DNA from: Bradyrhizobium australiense
GTDB taxonomy: Bacteria; Pseudomonadota; Alphaproteobacteria; Rhizobiales; Xanthobacteraceae
NCBI RefSeq assembly: GCF_013114825.1
Contig: NZ_JAAVLX010000006.1
Span: forward strand, 310,001-374,000
Reading direction: 5' to 3'
DNA: 64,000 nt
The notes below the pieces were generated by a model. That model had not been told where the DNA came from. It ran no database searches and saw nothing but the letters and a program-made list of their open reading frames with translations. This document shows, in pieces, positions 17,524-25,727 of the stretch; position 1 is the stretch's first letter, and each line of letters starts with the position of its first letter. A program made the position numbers and the translations under genes.

Positions 17524-18761
17524 GCGCTTCCTCCCGCCATGTCGGCATTGATAACCGGGCTTTTCGTTTTTGGCGCTCCTTTGTCCGCCGAATGCTTGTA
17601 CCACGAAATCACCCACGCCACGCCCCACATGATGAGGATTCCGGTAAGACTGACCAGGGCGTGCGTGAGGGCACCCCCGCCAATTTCGGCCAGCACAAAG
17701 TGTCCTGCAAAGGCCAGGAAGACGCCGAGACAGAATATCTCAAGCGAATGCTGACCACACAGGATCAATGGTCGCAGCCAGCGCGATTTGAGGCCCGACC
17801 AACTCTTGGGCAGGAAGCGCACGGTGAGGGCCGCCAGCGCGAGAAAATGGGCAAACCGCAGCACGTCCAGATCGGTCTTGGTGATCGGATACATCCACTG
17901 CTCGAGCCGCTTGGGCATCAGGAAGCTGAGCTGCGGGATGTGCCAGGTCAGCGTGACGAAGAACGAGAACAGCAGATAGGCAACGCAAATCCACAGCGTC
18001 ACCGGCGATGACAGGATGTGGGACATGCGCCGCGCACCGCCCAGCGCACACCACGCGCCGAATACGAACAGCAATTGCCAGGCGAACGGATTGAAGATCC
18101 AGAAGCCGCTCGGATAGGCCGTCAGGTACCAGTCGAACTGCCAGGTCAGCGCGTACAAAAGCACCGACAGCCCCAGCGACACGTCGGGTCGCCATTTCAT
18201 CAGCCACAGGACGATGGGCAGAAACAGCATCAGCACGATATAGAGAGGCAGCACGTCCATATTGACGGGCCTGAATCGCAGCAGCAGCGCCTGGACGATC
18301 GTGACATCCGGCTGCTTGAGGAAATCCATGATGCCCATTTCTTCGCTGTAGAGCGGGTTCTCGAAACGGGTGGCGACGTAGGATATTTCCGCGAGAAAAA
18401 TCGTGAACAGAAACACATGGGCGACATAGATCTGCCACACCCGCCGCAGGATGCGCGCGGTCGCCACCACGAACCCGGCTTCCAGCATCGCACGGCCGTA
18501 GACGAAGGCGGCGGTGTATCCGGAGATGAAGATGAAGATTTCGGCAGCGTCGGAAAATCCGTAATTGCGGATCGTAAACCAGGTCAGGATGTTGGTCGGC
18601 AGATGGTCGATGAAGATCAGCCACAGCGCCAGCCCGCGAAACAGGTCGAGCCGCAATTCGCGCTCGGCGGTGACCGGCAGAGCGATCGCCGGCGCGGCAG
18701 GCGCGGCGGCCGTGGCTTCGCTGCGAGGCGTTCCGGCAACGGGATCGGCAATGGACGACAT
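17520..18761 (-). CDS. opgC: OpgC-family membrane acyltransferase
   Basis: 413 residues from ATG 18761 (MSSIADPVAG); a longer frame from 18836 adds non-coding-looking sequence. About ten membrane segments follow the opening RELRLDLFRGLALWLIFIDH, which carries the Arg and His residues typical of OpgC. OpgC transfers succinyl groups onto osmoregulated periplasmic glucans in Rhodobacter; Bradyrhizobium makes substituted cyclic glucans, so a similar role is plausible. It is the first gene of a three-gene operon with two secreted SGNH proteins. Confidence 0.88.
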   Translation of the reverse strand: MSSIADPVAGTPRSEATAAAPAAPAIALPVTAERELRLDLFRGLALWLIFIDHLPTNILTWFTIRNYGFSDAAEIFIFISGYTAAFVYGRAMLEAGFVVATARILRRVWQIYVAHVFLFTIFLAEISYVATRFENPLYSEEMGIMDFLKQPDVTIVQALLLRFRPVNMDVLPLYIVLMLFLPIVLWLMKWRPDVSLGLSVLLYALTWQFDWYLTAYPSGFWIFNPFAWQLLFVFGAWCALGGARRMSHILSSPVTLWICVAYLLFSFFVTLTWHIPQLSFLMPKRLEQWMYPITKTDLDVLRFAHFLALAALTVRFLPKSWSGLKSRWLRPLILCGQHSLEIFCLGVFLAFAGHFVLAEIGGGALTHALVSLTGILIMWGVAWVISWYKHSADKGAPKTKSPVINADMAGGSA

Positions 18762-19005
18762 CTGGCACCGTTTGGGCAGTTGAGCTTTACGCGTGCACTG
18801 TCCGGAAAAGATAATATCGGCCCGCAACTTGCACACCAGATACGTAAGGGATACGCAAGCGAAAGGTACGGGGCCGGGCAGCGCGGCTGCGCTCTAGAAT
18901 GGAACTATGTTGAAACCGCGATGAAGCAAGCGGCAACCTCGCGGATTGGTTCCCCCGGCATTCCCGGCTATGATGCGAAACAGGATTTCCGAAAGCCCTT
19001 TCGCA

Positions 19006-19398
19006 ATGTACCGCGCCGTCACCCGCCAGATCGAAGTCACCGTCGAACCGAACTTCCTCCCCGAACGCTCGTCGGTCGACAAGGGCCAGTATTTCTGGTC
19101 TTACACCATCGTCATCACCAATACCGGCGTCGAGACCGTGCAGCTTCGTACCCGGCACTGGATCATCACCGACGCCACCGGCCGCAAGCAGGAAGTCCGC
19201 GGCGAAGGCGTGGTTGGCGAGCAGCCTGTTTTGGCGCCGGGCGAACGCTTCGAATATACCAGCGGCGTGCCGCTGCCGACCGCCTCGGGTTTTATGAGCG
19301 GACGTTATCAAATGGTCAGCGAAAGCGGCGAACATTTCGAAATTGACGTGCCGACGTTTTCGCTCGACAGCCCGGATAACCGGCGGGTGTTGAATTGA
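19006..19398 (+). CDS. apaG: ApaG protein
   Basis: 130 residues from ATG 19006 (MYRAVTRQIEVTVEP). The fibronectin-type-III-like ApaG domain shows the family segments QYFWSYTIVITNTG, LRTRHWIITDATG and the Gly-rich FEYTSGVPLPTASGFMSGRY. ApaG binds nucleotides or pyrophosphate and was linked to Co2+/Mg2+ homeostasis in enterobacteria; its exact role is unsettled. It is divergent from opgC across a 244-nt gap. An earlier ATG at 18946 is less likely because upstream residues are not conserved-looking. Confidence 0.93.
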   Translation: MYRAVTRQIEVTVEPNFLPERSSVDKGQYFWSYTIVITNTGVETVQLRTRHWIITDATGRKQEVRGEGVVGEQPVLAPGERFEYTSGVPLPTASGFMSGRYQMVSESGEHFEIDVPTFSLDSPDNRRVLN

Positions 19399-19413
19399 CG
19401 AGCGTTCGCGCTC

Positions 19414-19501
19414 GTCATGCCGGGCTTGACCCGGCGATCCATGTTTCTTCGCATGACTCTTCCGAGGGTGATTGGATGCCGGGTCAAGCCCGGGCATGAC
19501 G
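19414..19501. repeat. Palindromic intergenic repeat, family G
   Basis: GTCATGCCGGGCTTGACCCG at the left and CGGGTCAAGCCCGGGCATGAC at the right form a near-perfect inverted repeat of about 20 nt around a 45-nt spacer. It directly follows apaG and may act as its terminator. Confidence 0.88.
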
Positions 19502-19526
19502 AATGTGTTTGCCGTGGCCTATCCCC

Positions 19527-19643
19527 GTCATGGCGAGCCAACGGGTCGCGCGAATGCGCGCCCGATGACAGGCTCCGCGAAGCAATCCACGCCTCAGCAC
19601 GGGGATGATGGATTACTTCGTCGCTTCGCTCCTCGCAATGACG
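19527..19643. repeat. Palindromic intergenic repeat, family A (copy 3, inverted relative to copy 1)
   Basis: This copy reads GTCATGGCGAGCCAACGGG, GAATGCGCGCCCGATGACAG, then TTCGCTCCTCGCAATGACG. Its left half is the reverse complement of the right half of the copy at 4881-4999, so the same composite element is present in opposite orientations. Confidence 0.88.
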
Positions 19644-19689
19644 ATGGATACAGTTTTACGATCTCGCGACATAAGCTGCCCGAGGTTTG

Positions 19690-20148
19690 CTTCAGAATTC
19701 CCGCCACCTGAATTCAGAGGGCGCAGGGAAGACCGGGTGCTGGCTGCACCCGCGGTCTCGTGTGCCAATGCGCATAAAGAGCACGCACACGAGCATACAG
19801 GTACAGCGGGAGCATCCCGGCCTTCCCTGCGCAATGGCTTTACGGCTTACTTCGAGCTCTCCCCTGAACGGCTTTCTTGCCACCGTCGCTTCAAGAAGGT
19901 TGCTTCTCGAGAACTTAGCGCCAGCACCGCGGCGCCAGGACCACACGACTTCGCCGTACGCTTCCTGCGCCTACGTCTTGCGCATTCAGCGTCCATCGCA
20001 TCTCACCGCACGTTCGTGATGATCGCGAAGCGCCCCTCAGTTGCCGTGAGACGGGCGGAGTTATGCGGCTGATTTGGGTGAGAACGAAAGCGGAATATTT
20101 TTGCGCGAAGGGCTGGACAGGTTTTGGTGATTTGCCCGTCGGGCAGTC
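19690..20148. repeat. Long (about 450 nt) multicopy-type Bradyrhizobium element
   Basis: The sequence runs from CAGAATTCCCGCCACCTG through GGGCGCAGGGAAGACCGGG, CACACGAGCATACAGG and GGCGCCAGGACCACACGAC to GATTTGCCCGTCGGGCAG. From memory, near-identical sequence recurs in many Bradyrhizobium and Rhodopseudomonas intergenic regions and gives rise to spurious hypothetical proteins; this cannot be verified here. A 110-residue frame (19687-20019, +) lies within it and is not called as a gene. Confidence 0.6.
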
Positions 20149-20185
20149 ACATAAGAGATCACATATGCCAGTTGGTGGTCGGCAA

Positions 20186-20275
20186 GGTGGGCAAAGCGCA
20201 AGCGGGCCCACCATCAAGCAGCGCGATCGGTGATGGATGGTGGGCATGTGCTAGCGCTCCTTTGCCCACCCTACG
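20186..20275. repeat. Inverted repeat, GGTGGGCAAAG family
   Basis: GGTGGGCAAAGCGCAAGCG and GCCCACCATC at the left are mirrored by GATGGATGGTGGGCATG and CTCCTTTGCCCACC at the right. It lies 12 nt before the 3' end of hslO and may provide its terminator. Confidence 0.8.
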
Positions 20276-20287
20276 ACTGAACGCCGC

Positions 20288-21292
20288 CTACTCCTCCACG
20301 CCCGCTTCGTGCGGGGTGAACTGGTAGACCGAGGAGCAGAACTCGCAGGTCACCACCACCTTGTCGTCCTTGACCATCTCGGCGCGGTCCTTCGGCGCGA
20401 AGCTTTTCAGCATCGCGGAGACTGCCTCGCGCGAGCAGGAGCATTGCGCGCGCAAGGTGAGCGGCGAGAACACCCGCACGCCGCGCTCGTGAAACAGGCG
20501 ATACAGCAAACGTTCGCCCGACAGATCGGGATCGATCAGTTCGACATCCTCGACGGTGCCGATCAGCGACTGACCTTCCACCCATGCGTCGTCTTCCGCC
20601 ACCTGATGCGTCACCGCGCCTTCCGGCGCATCGCCCGGATGGAGGTCTGTCTGCCGCGCCCGCTCGGGCGCCTTCGGCAGAAATTGCAGCAGCATGCCGC
20701 CGGCACGCCAGCGATGCTTGCCGCCGTCGCCGCCGCGCCATTCCTCGCCGACCGCAAGCCGTACGCGGGTCGGGATCTGCTCGGAGCGCAGGAAATATTC
20801 ATGCGCTGCGTCTTCCAGGCTGCCGCCGTCGAGCGCCACCAGCCCCTGGTAGCGGCTCATGTCCGCTCCCTGATCGATGGTCATCGCCAGATGGCCCTTG
20901 CCGAGCAGGGCGCCTGAATCCTGGCCGTCGTTCAGCCGCCGCGCGTCGTAGCGCGCATAGGCGCGCAAGCGATCCGGCGCCTGGAAATCCACGATCAGGA
21001 ACGACACCGGGCCGTCGGTCTGCGTCTGCAAAATGAAACGGCCGTCGAATTTCACGGCCGAGCCGAGCAGCGTCGCCAGCACGATCGCTTCACCGAGCAG
21101 TTTTCCAACCGGCGTCGGATAATCGTGCTTGGTCAGAATGTCGTCGAGCGCGGGGCCGAGCCGGGTCAGCCGTCCGCGCAGATCAAGCTCTGCGACCTCG
21201 AACGGCAGCGCCGCGTCATCGACGGGAACCGACGAGGGCGCGCGAACGGGCGCCTCGCCAGCGATTTTCATGTCGGGGGATTGTGAAACCAT
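20288..21292 (-). CDS. hslO: Redox-regulated molecular chaperone Hsp33
   Basis: 334 residues. The C-terminal zinc and redox switch is intact: Cys284-x-Cys286 (QCSCSRE) and Cys316-x2-Cys319 (CEFC). Under oxidative stress these cysteines form disulfides, zinc is released and the N-terminal domain becomes a holdase. The N-terminal core includes KLLGEAIVLATLLGSAVKFDG and FILQTQTDGPVSFLIVDF. It is downstream of argD-argF in the same direction with a repeat between them, so co-transcription is uncertain. Confidence 0.95.
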   Translation of the reverse strand: MVSQSPDMKIAGEAPVRAPSSVPVDDAALPFEVAELDLRGRLTRLGPALDDILTKHDYPTPVGKLLGEAIVLATLLGSAVKFDGRFILQTQTDGPVSFLIVDFQAPDRLRAYARYDARRLNDGQDSGALLGKGHLAMTIDQGADMSRYQGLVALDGGSLEDAAHEYFLRSEQIPTRVRLAVGEEWRGGDGGKHRWRAGGMLLQFLPKAPERARQTDLHPGDAPEGAVTHQVAEDDAWVEGQSLIGTVEDVELIDPDLSGERLLYRLFHERGVRVFSPLTLRAQCSCSREAVSAMLKSFAPKDRAEMVKDDKVVVTCEFCSSVYQFTPHEAGVEE

Positions 21293-21338
21293 GGCGCTGT
21301 ATCTGGGGTCTGGGAGGGCAAAATGAAAGGGGCCATCC

Positions 21339-21460
21339 GTGTCCCGGATGCGGTGCAGCGTTTAGCGCTGCTCCGCAGAACCGGGATCCATTGTTGGGTG
21401 TTCGGCGTGGACCCCGGGCTTTGCAGCGCACCGCTCACGCGCTGCGCTGCGTCCGGGGAA
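21339..21460. repeat. Palindromic intergenic repeat, family C (copy 1)
   Basis: GTGTCCCGGATGCGGTGCAGC at the left and GCGCTGCGTCCGGGGAACG at the right form inverted arms, with inner arms GCTGCTCCGCAGAACCGGGATCC and ACCCCGGGCTTTGCAGCGC. A second copy is at 41359-41482. It separates argF from hslO. Confidence 0.85.
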
Positions 21461-21472
21461 CGCAAACGACTC

Positions 21473-22402
21473 TCACGCCACTTCGTTAAAACACCAGGCC
21501 AGAATGCCCTTCTGCGCGTGCAGGCGATTTTCGGCTTCGTCGAACACGACCGATTGCGGGCCGTCGATCACCTCATCGGTAACCTCCTCGCCGCGATGGG
21601 CAGGCAGGCAGTGCATGAAGATCGCATCTGGCTTGGCCAGCGACATCAGCTTCGCATTGACCTGATAGGGCTTCAGCACATTGTGGCGGTGTTCGCCGTC
21701 CTTGTCGCCCATCGAGACCCAGGTGTCGGTGACAACGCAATCAGCGCCGCGGACGGCGGCTTCAGGATCGTTGCCGAGCACGATCGGCGCCTGCGTCTCC
21801 TTGATCCAGTCGCGCATCGCCTTGTTCGGCGCGAGCTGCGGCGGGGTCGCGACGTTGAGCTTGAACTTGAAACGTTCGGCCGCATGCGCCCACGAGGCCA
21901 GCACGTTGTTGTCGTCGCCGGTCCAGGCCACGGTGCGGCCCTCGATCGGCCCGCGATGCTCTTCGAAGGTCATCAGATCGGCCATCACCTGGCAGGGATG
22001 CGAGCGCCGCGTCAGCCCGTTGATCACGGGGACGGTGGCGTGCGCGGCGAGTTCCAGCAGCGCATCGTGATTGAGGATGCGGATCATAATCGCATCGACA
22101 TAACGCGACAGCACGCGCGCGGTATCGGCGATGGTCTCGCCGCGGCCGAGTTGCATCTCCGCGCCGGTCAGCATGATGGATTCGCCACCGAGCTGGCGCA
22201 TGCCGACGTCGAACGACACCCGGGTGCGGGTCGAGGGACGTTCGAAGATCATCGCCAGCGTCTTGCCTTCGAGCGGCTTCTTGCCCTTCTCATGCGCCTT
22301 GAGCTTCGCCTTCATGGTGGCGCTCAAGGCCAGCATGTTGCGCAATTCATCTAACGGCAATTCGTTGATGTCGAGGAAGTGACGGACGGACTTGCTCATC
22401 AT
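21473..22402 (-). CDS. argF: Ornithine carbamoyltransferase
   Basis: 309 residues. The carbamoyl-phosphate-binding motif STRTR begins at residue 57 and the ornithine-site motif HCLP is at 264-267. It makes citrulline from ornithine and carbamoyl phosphate, the sixth step of arginine synthesis. Its start overlaps the argD stop by 4 nt (ATGA), indicating an argD-argF operon with coupled translation. Confidence 0.96.
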   Translation of the reverse strand: MMSKSVRHFLDINELPLDELRNMLALSATMKAKLKAHEKGKKPLEGKTLAMIFERPSTRTRVSFDVGMRQLGGESIMLTGAEMQLGRGETIADTARVLSRYVDAIMIRILNHDALLELAAHATVPVINGLTRRSHPCQVMADLMTFEEHRGPIEGRTVAWTGDDNNVLASWAHAAERFKFKLNVATPPQLAPNKAMRDWIKETQAPIVLGNDPEAAVRGADCVVTDTWVSMGDKDGEHRHNVLKPYQVNAKLMSLAKPDAIFMHCLPAHRGEEVTDEVIDGPQSVVFDEAENRLHAQKGILAWCFNEVA

Positions 22403-23607
22403 CCCGCCGCCTTCTTCAATTGGCTAGCGGACAGCGCAACACAGGCGCGCTCCAACCTTTGCACGGATTCCTCGATCTCGGTCTCGGTGACGATCAGCGG
22501 CGCCAGGAACCGCACCACATTGTCGCCGGCGCCGACGGTGAGCAATTTCTCGTCGCGCAATGCGTTGACGAGATCGCCCGACGGCACCACGGCCTTGACG
22601 CCGACCAAAAGCCCCTCGCCGCGCACTTCCGAGAGCACGGCGGGATAGCGGTCGACGACGGAGGCCAGTTTCTGTTTCAGCAGCAGCGACATCTTCTGCA
22701 CGTGATCGAAGAAGCCGGGCTTCAGCATCACATCGAGCACGGCATTGGCCGCAGCGATCGCCAGCGGATTGCCGCCGAAGGTCGAGCCGTGCGAGCCCGG
22801 CGTCATGCCGCTTGCTGCTTCCGCTGTCGCCAGCACCGCGCCGATCGGAAAACCGCCGCCCAACGCTTTGGCCAGCGACATCACATCCGGTGTCACGCCG
22901 ACGCGCTTATAGGCGAAGAGATCGCCGGTGCGGCCCATGCCGGTCTGCACCTCGTCGAATGCGAGCAGGAGGCCGTGGTCGTCGCAGAGCTGGCGCAGCG
23001 CCTTGAAGAAAGACTGCGGCGCGGAGCGCACGCCGCCCTCGCCCTGCACCGGCTCGATCAGGATGCCGGCGGTCTGTGGGCCGATCGCTTTCTTGACCGC
23101 TTCGAGATCGCCATGCGGCACCTGGTCGAAACCGTCCATCGGCGGCCCAAAGCCTTCGAGATATTTGGCGGAGCCGGTCGCAGCGAGCGTGCCCAGGGTG
23201 CGGCCGTGGAACGCGCCCTCGAAGGTGATAAGGCGGTAGCGCTCGGGATGCCCCTTGGAGAATTGATAGCGGCGCACGACCTTGATCACGCCCTCCATCG
23301 CCTCCGCGCCGGAATTGCAGAAAAACACGAGGTCGGCGAAGCTCTGCTCGCAGAGCCGTGCGGCGAGCTTCTCGCCATCCGGCGATTTGAACAGGTTCGA
23401 CATGTGCCAGAGTTTGGTCGACTGTTCCTGCAGTGCCTTGATCAGGTGCGGATGGCAGTGGCCCAGCGCATTAACCGCGACGCCCGAGGTGAAGTCGAGA
23501 TAGCGCTCGCCGTTGGTGGCGGTCAGCCAGCAGCCCTCGCCGCTTTCGAAGCCGAGATCGACCCTGGCAAAGACGGGGAGCAGATGCGACGTGGCGCTAT
23601 TGGTCAT
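22399..23607 (-). CDS. argD: Acetylornithine transaminase
   Basis: 402 residues from ATG 23607 (MTNSATSHLLPVFARVDLGFE); the frame extends upstream to 23724, but that part is leader sequence with a hairpin. A class III PLP aminotransferase: LLLAFDEVQTGMGRTG contains the cofactor Asp and SLAKALGGGFPIGA the PLP lysine. It converts N-acetylglutamate semialdehyde to N-acetylornithine and may also act as succinyldiaminopimelate transaminase. Overlaps argF by 4 nt. Confidence 0.94.
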   Translation of the reverse strand: MTNSATSHLLPVFARVDLGFESGEGCWLTATNGERYLDFTSGVAVNALGHCHPHLIKALQEQSTKLWHMSNLFKSPDGEKLAARLCEQSFADLVFFCNSGAEAMEGVIKVVRRYQFSKGHPERYRLITFEGAFHGRTLGTLAATGSAKYLEGFGPPMDGFDQVPHGDLEAVKKAIGPQTAGILIEPVQGEGGVRSAPQSFFKALRQLCDDHGLLLAFDEVQTGMGRTGDLFAYKRVGVTPDVMSLAKALGGGFPIGAVLATAEAASGMTPGSHGSTFGGNPLAIAAANAVLDVMLKPGFFDHVQKMSLLLKQKLASVVDRYPAVLSEVRGEGLLVGVKAVVPSGDLVNALRDEKLLTVGAGDNVVRFLAPLIVTETEIEESVQRLERACVALSASQLKKAAG

Positions 23608-23688
23608 GGCAATCACTGAGCTTTGAGACCTGCCGTTGAGACCTGCCGCGGCGCGTGCATTGGCACGAACGCGGCAACAGCCGGTCTT

Positions 23689-23725
23689 GCGAAAACGAAA
23701 CGTGCCGCCTCTTAAGGGCGGCACG
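23689..23725 (-). promoter_or_regulatory. Terminator-like hairpin in the argD leader
   Basis: CGTGCCGCC and GGCGGCACG (23701-23709 and 23717-23725) form a perfect 9-bp stem with a 7-nt loop. Read on the minus strand it is followed by TTTCGTTTTCGC. It lies about 94 nt upstream of the argD ATG on the strand that would be transcribed, so it could attenuate argD-argF transcription. No leader peptide was identified. Confidence 0.5.
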
Positions 23726-23809
23726 TGAGAGGCATTCTATGTGGGCGGGGGGCGCTGTCAACAAGCCACGAAGCCGCCTTTCCTGCACTGCAGGATGGGA
23801 AATCCGTAG

Positions 23810-24024
23810 GACTCCGGTGTGGTGGAAAACACGCATTGCAATGCCTAGATGTCGGAACATGTGGACGCGCAGGCGCGGACTCTTGCGCCCGAGTCCCGCC
23901 ATATTGTAGCGTTTGGGCTGTCGGGTACGACATCTCGTGCGGCAGTTCTGATCCCTAAGAGTCCGTCAGTATGAGCGTAAACGTTCGGGCGCGGTTAGCG
24001 CGCCCGGCGAGGGCTAAGGGATTC
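23810..24024. promoter_or_regulatory. Five GANTC (CcrM methylation) sites upstream of gcrA
   Basis: GACTC at 23810 and 23878, GAGTC at 23891 and 23959, and GATTC at 24020. GANTC is the CcrM adenine-methylation site, and GcrA acts with methylated GANTC promoters in Caulobacter. Five sites in 215 nt is well above the roughly one per 256 nt expected by chance with even base use, suggesting cell-cycle-dependent autoregulation. Confidence 0.6.
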
Positions 24025-24104
24025 TGACCGCAGGGATTTTTGAGACGAATGACGTCGCCAGCGCTGCCCCCGATTGGCCGGCGCGATGCGAAGGGAAGAT
24101 TACG

Positions 24105-24614
24105 ATGACGGTTTTGACCTGGTCCGATGATCGTGTCGAGCAGCTGAAGAAGCTCTGGGAAGCCGGACTATCGGCGAGCCAGATCGCCGCGGAACTCGGA
24201 AATGTGACGCGAAACGCTGTGATCGGCAAAGTTCACCGGCTGGGCCTTTCCGGCCGTGCCAAGAGCCCCTCCTCGGCCGCCCCGCGCCAGCGCAAGGCAC
24301 GTCCTGCCCAGCCGATGATGCGGGTCTCGCGCCCGGTCTCACGCGGCAACACCGCGCTCGCGCACGCCTTCGAAGTCGAGATGGAGCCCGATCCGATCGC
24401 CTTCGACAACGTCGTGCCGATGAGCCAGCGGCTGTCGTTGCTCGAATTGAACGAGGCCACCTGCCACTGGCCGGTCGGCGATCCCTCGAGCCCGGAATTC
24501 TTCTTCTGCGGCGGCAAGGCGCTCACGGGTCTGCCCTATTGCGCCCACCACTCGCGCATCGCCTACCAGCCCGCCGCCGACCGCCGCCGTCAGCAGCCGA
24601 AGCAGACGCGGTGA
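24105..24614 (+). CDS. gcrA: GcrA cell-cycle regulator
   Basis: 169 residues. The N-terminal helix-turn-helix (LTWSDDRVEQLKKLWEAG, then ITRNAVIGKVHRLGLSGRAK-like) is the GcrA signature; the exact segment here is VTRNAVIGKVHRLGLSG. The C-terminal part has the conserved CHWPVGDPS and FFFCGGKALTGLPYCAHHS blocks that contact RNA polymerase sigma70 in Caulobacter. GcrA is a transcription cofactor tied to CcrM DNA methylation. The five upstream GANTC sites fit such control. Confidence 0.96.
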   Translation: MTVLTWSDDRVEQLKKLWEAGLSASQIAAELGNVTRNAVIGKVHRLGLSGRAKSPSSAAPRQRKARPAQPMMRVSRPVSRGNTALAHAFEVEMEPDPIAFDNVVPMSQRLSLLELNEATCHWPVGDPSSPEFFFCGGKALTGLPYCAHHSRIAYQPAADRRRQQPKQTR

Positions 24615-24659
24615 ATTCTTCCTCGCCTCCTCCTTGTCCGGGGGTAACGAGGCAGGCTC

Positions 24660-25598
24660 TTACAGCGCGCGAACAAGCGATTTCGTCACTTCTTGCGCGC
24701 AAGCTATGAATGCTCTTACAGCCGGGCTGAGCGTTCGGTTCCTTAAGAATACGATCTCGGCCGAAATGCGAGGCCCAGCGGCTTTCAAGGGCAGCGCCTT
24801 CAACACCGTTCGGTGCGCACTTAGCGCCGCCACGGACGCTGGAAGAATTCCGACAAATTCGCCGCTGGCGATCAACGACACCGTGAGCTGAATGGCGATC
24901 GTCTTGACCGTCGGCTTCGGCGGCGCGAAGCCATTGGCTTCAAATACGGCCGCGATCAGGCCGCCCGGCGCGCTGTCGTAAGGTGGTAAGACCCAATTGC
25001 GCTTGATGATGTCCGTGAGGGCAGGCCGACGTTTGCGCGCAAACTCACTTTGCGCCCCAATGACGAAGACAAACGGCTCATCGAACAAGACCTCCGAATT
25101 GAAGTCTTGCTGCAGTCCCGTGGCCCGCGTGATCAGCAGGTCAATCTTGCGCTCGCGCAACTCCTGGATCTGATGCTGCCCAGGATTGGTCAACCTCACA
25201 TCAAGCTGGACGCCGGGATGTTGCCTGGAAAACCTCCGCACGATTGCCGGCGTGAGGCTGTGCAGGATGATATCCGTGCATCCGAGCCTCACCTCGCCCG
25301 TGTTTGGGTCGGACAGGGATTCCAGCGATCGCAGGCCCTGCTGCATCTCGTCAAAGATGTTGGTGCCACATCGAAGCAGGACTTCCCCGTAGGCCGTGAG
25401 TTCGGCGCCCTGCGAGCTGCGATCGAACAACCGCACGCCGAGTGTGCCTTCAACTTCGGAGATCGCCTTGGATACAGCGGGATGAGAAATTCTCAGCCTG
25501 CCAGCCGCCTTCGCCATGCTGCCAGCGTCGGCAACCGCCATCAGGATATGAAGATCGCGCAATTTGAGGCGGCGACCAATTCGATCCGACCAGTCCAT
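24660..25598 (-). CDS. LysR-family transcriptional regulator
   Basis: 312 residues. The N-terminal winged helix-turn-helix is LRDLHILMAVADAGSMAKAAGRL followed by SHPAVSKAISEVEGTLGVRLFDR; the C-terminal half is the periplasmic-binding-like effector domain. It is divergent from the Bug-family receptor gene across a 129-nt gap, so it probably controls that gene and the following dioxygenase. The effector is unknown; an aromatic acid is plausible from the neighbour. Confidence 0.92.
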   Translation of the reverse strand: MDWSDRIGRRLKLRDLHILMAVADAGSMAKAAGRLRISHPAVSKAISEVEGTLGVRLFDRSSQGAELTAYGEVLLRCGTNIFDEMQQGLRSLESLSDPNTGEVRLGCTDIILHSLTPAIVRRFSRQHPGVQLDVRLTNPGQHQIQELRERKIDLLITRATGLQQDFNSEVLFDEPFVFVIGAQSEFARKRRPALTDIIKRNWVLPPYDSAPGGLIAAVFEANGFAPPKPTVKTIAIQLTVSLIASGEFVGILPASVAALSAHRTVLKALPLKAAGPRISAEIVFLRNRTLSPAVRAFIACAQEVTKSLVRAL

Positions 25599-25727
25599 TG
25601 CAAGCCTTAACCTGGAGGTTACAGGGATGCCGCAATTTTCGATCTACCAGATAATGGCCGCACGGACCAGAGTGGCCGCGGGGATTCGGTGATTGCCGGA
25701 CCGGAGCGGCCACACGAGGACGATCCC

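Larger units (their letters stand above)
19399..20287. other. Gene-free block of stacked repeats (889 nt)
   Basis: Between apaG and hslO I see no credible gene. The interval holds at least four repeat families placed end to end (entries at 19414, 19527, 19690 and 20186). Short open frames within it follow repeat sequence rather than any recognisable protein. Confidence 0.8.
23608..24104. other. Divergent argD-gcrA intergenic region (497 nt)
   Basis: No gene is supported. The argD side carries a 13-nt tandem duplication (TTGAGACCTGCCG, 23623-23635 and 23636-23648) and a terminator-like hairpin. The gcrA side carries five GANTC sites. Separate entries describe the hairpin and GANTC sites. Confidence 0.75.

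Noticed and set aside
18018..19346. 442-codon plus-strand frame antisense to opgC
   Set aside because: OpgC on the other strand has clear membrane segments and family motifs; this frame has none.
19687..20019. 110-codon frame inside the long repeat as a gene
   Set aside because: It follows repeat sequence, lacks a ribosome site and domain, and similar frames seem to arise wherever the element occurs.
21323..23619. Long plus-strand frames antisense to argF and argD
   Set aside because: Both are shadows of well conserved arginine genes.
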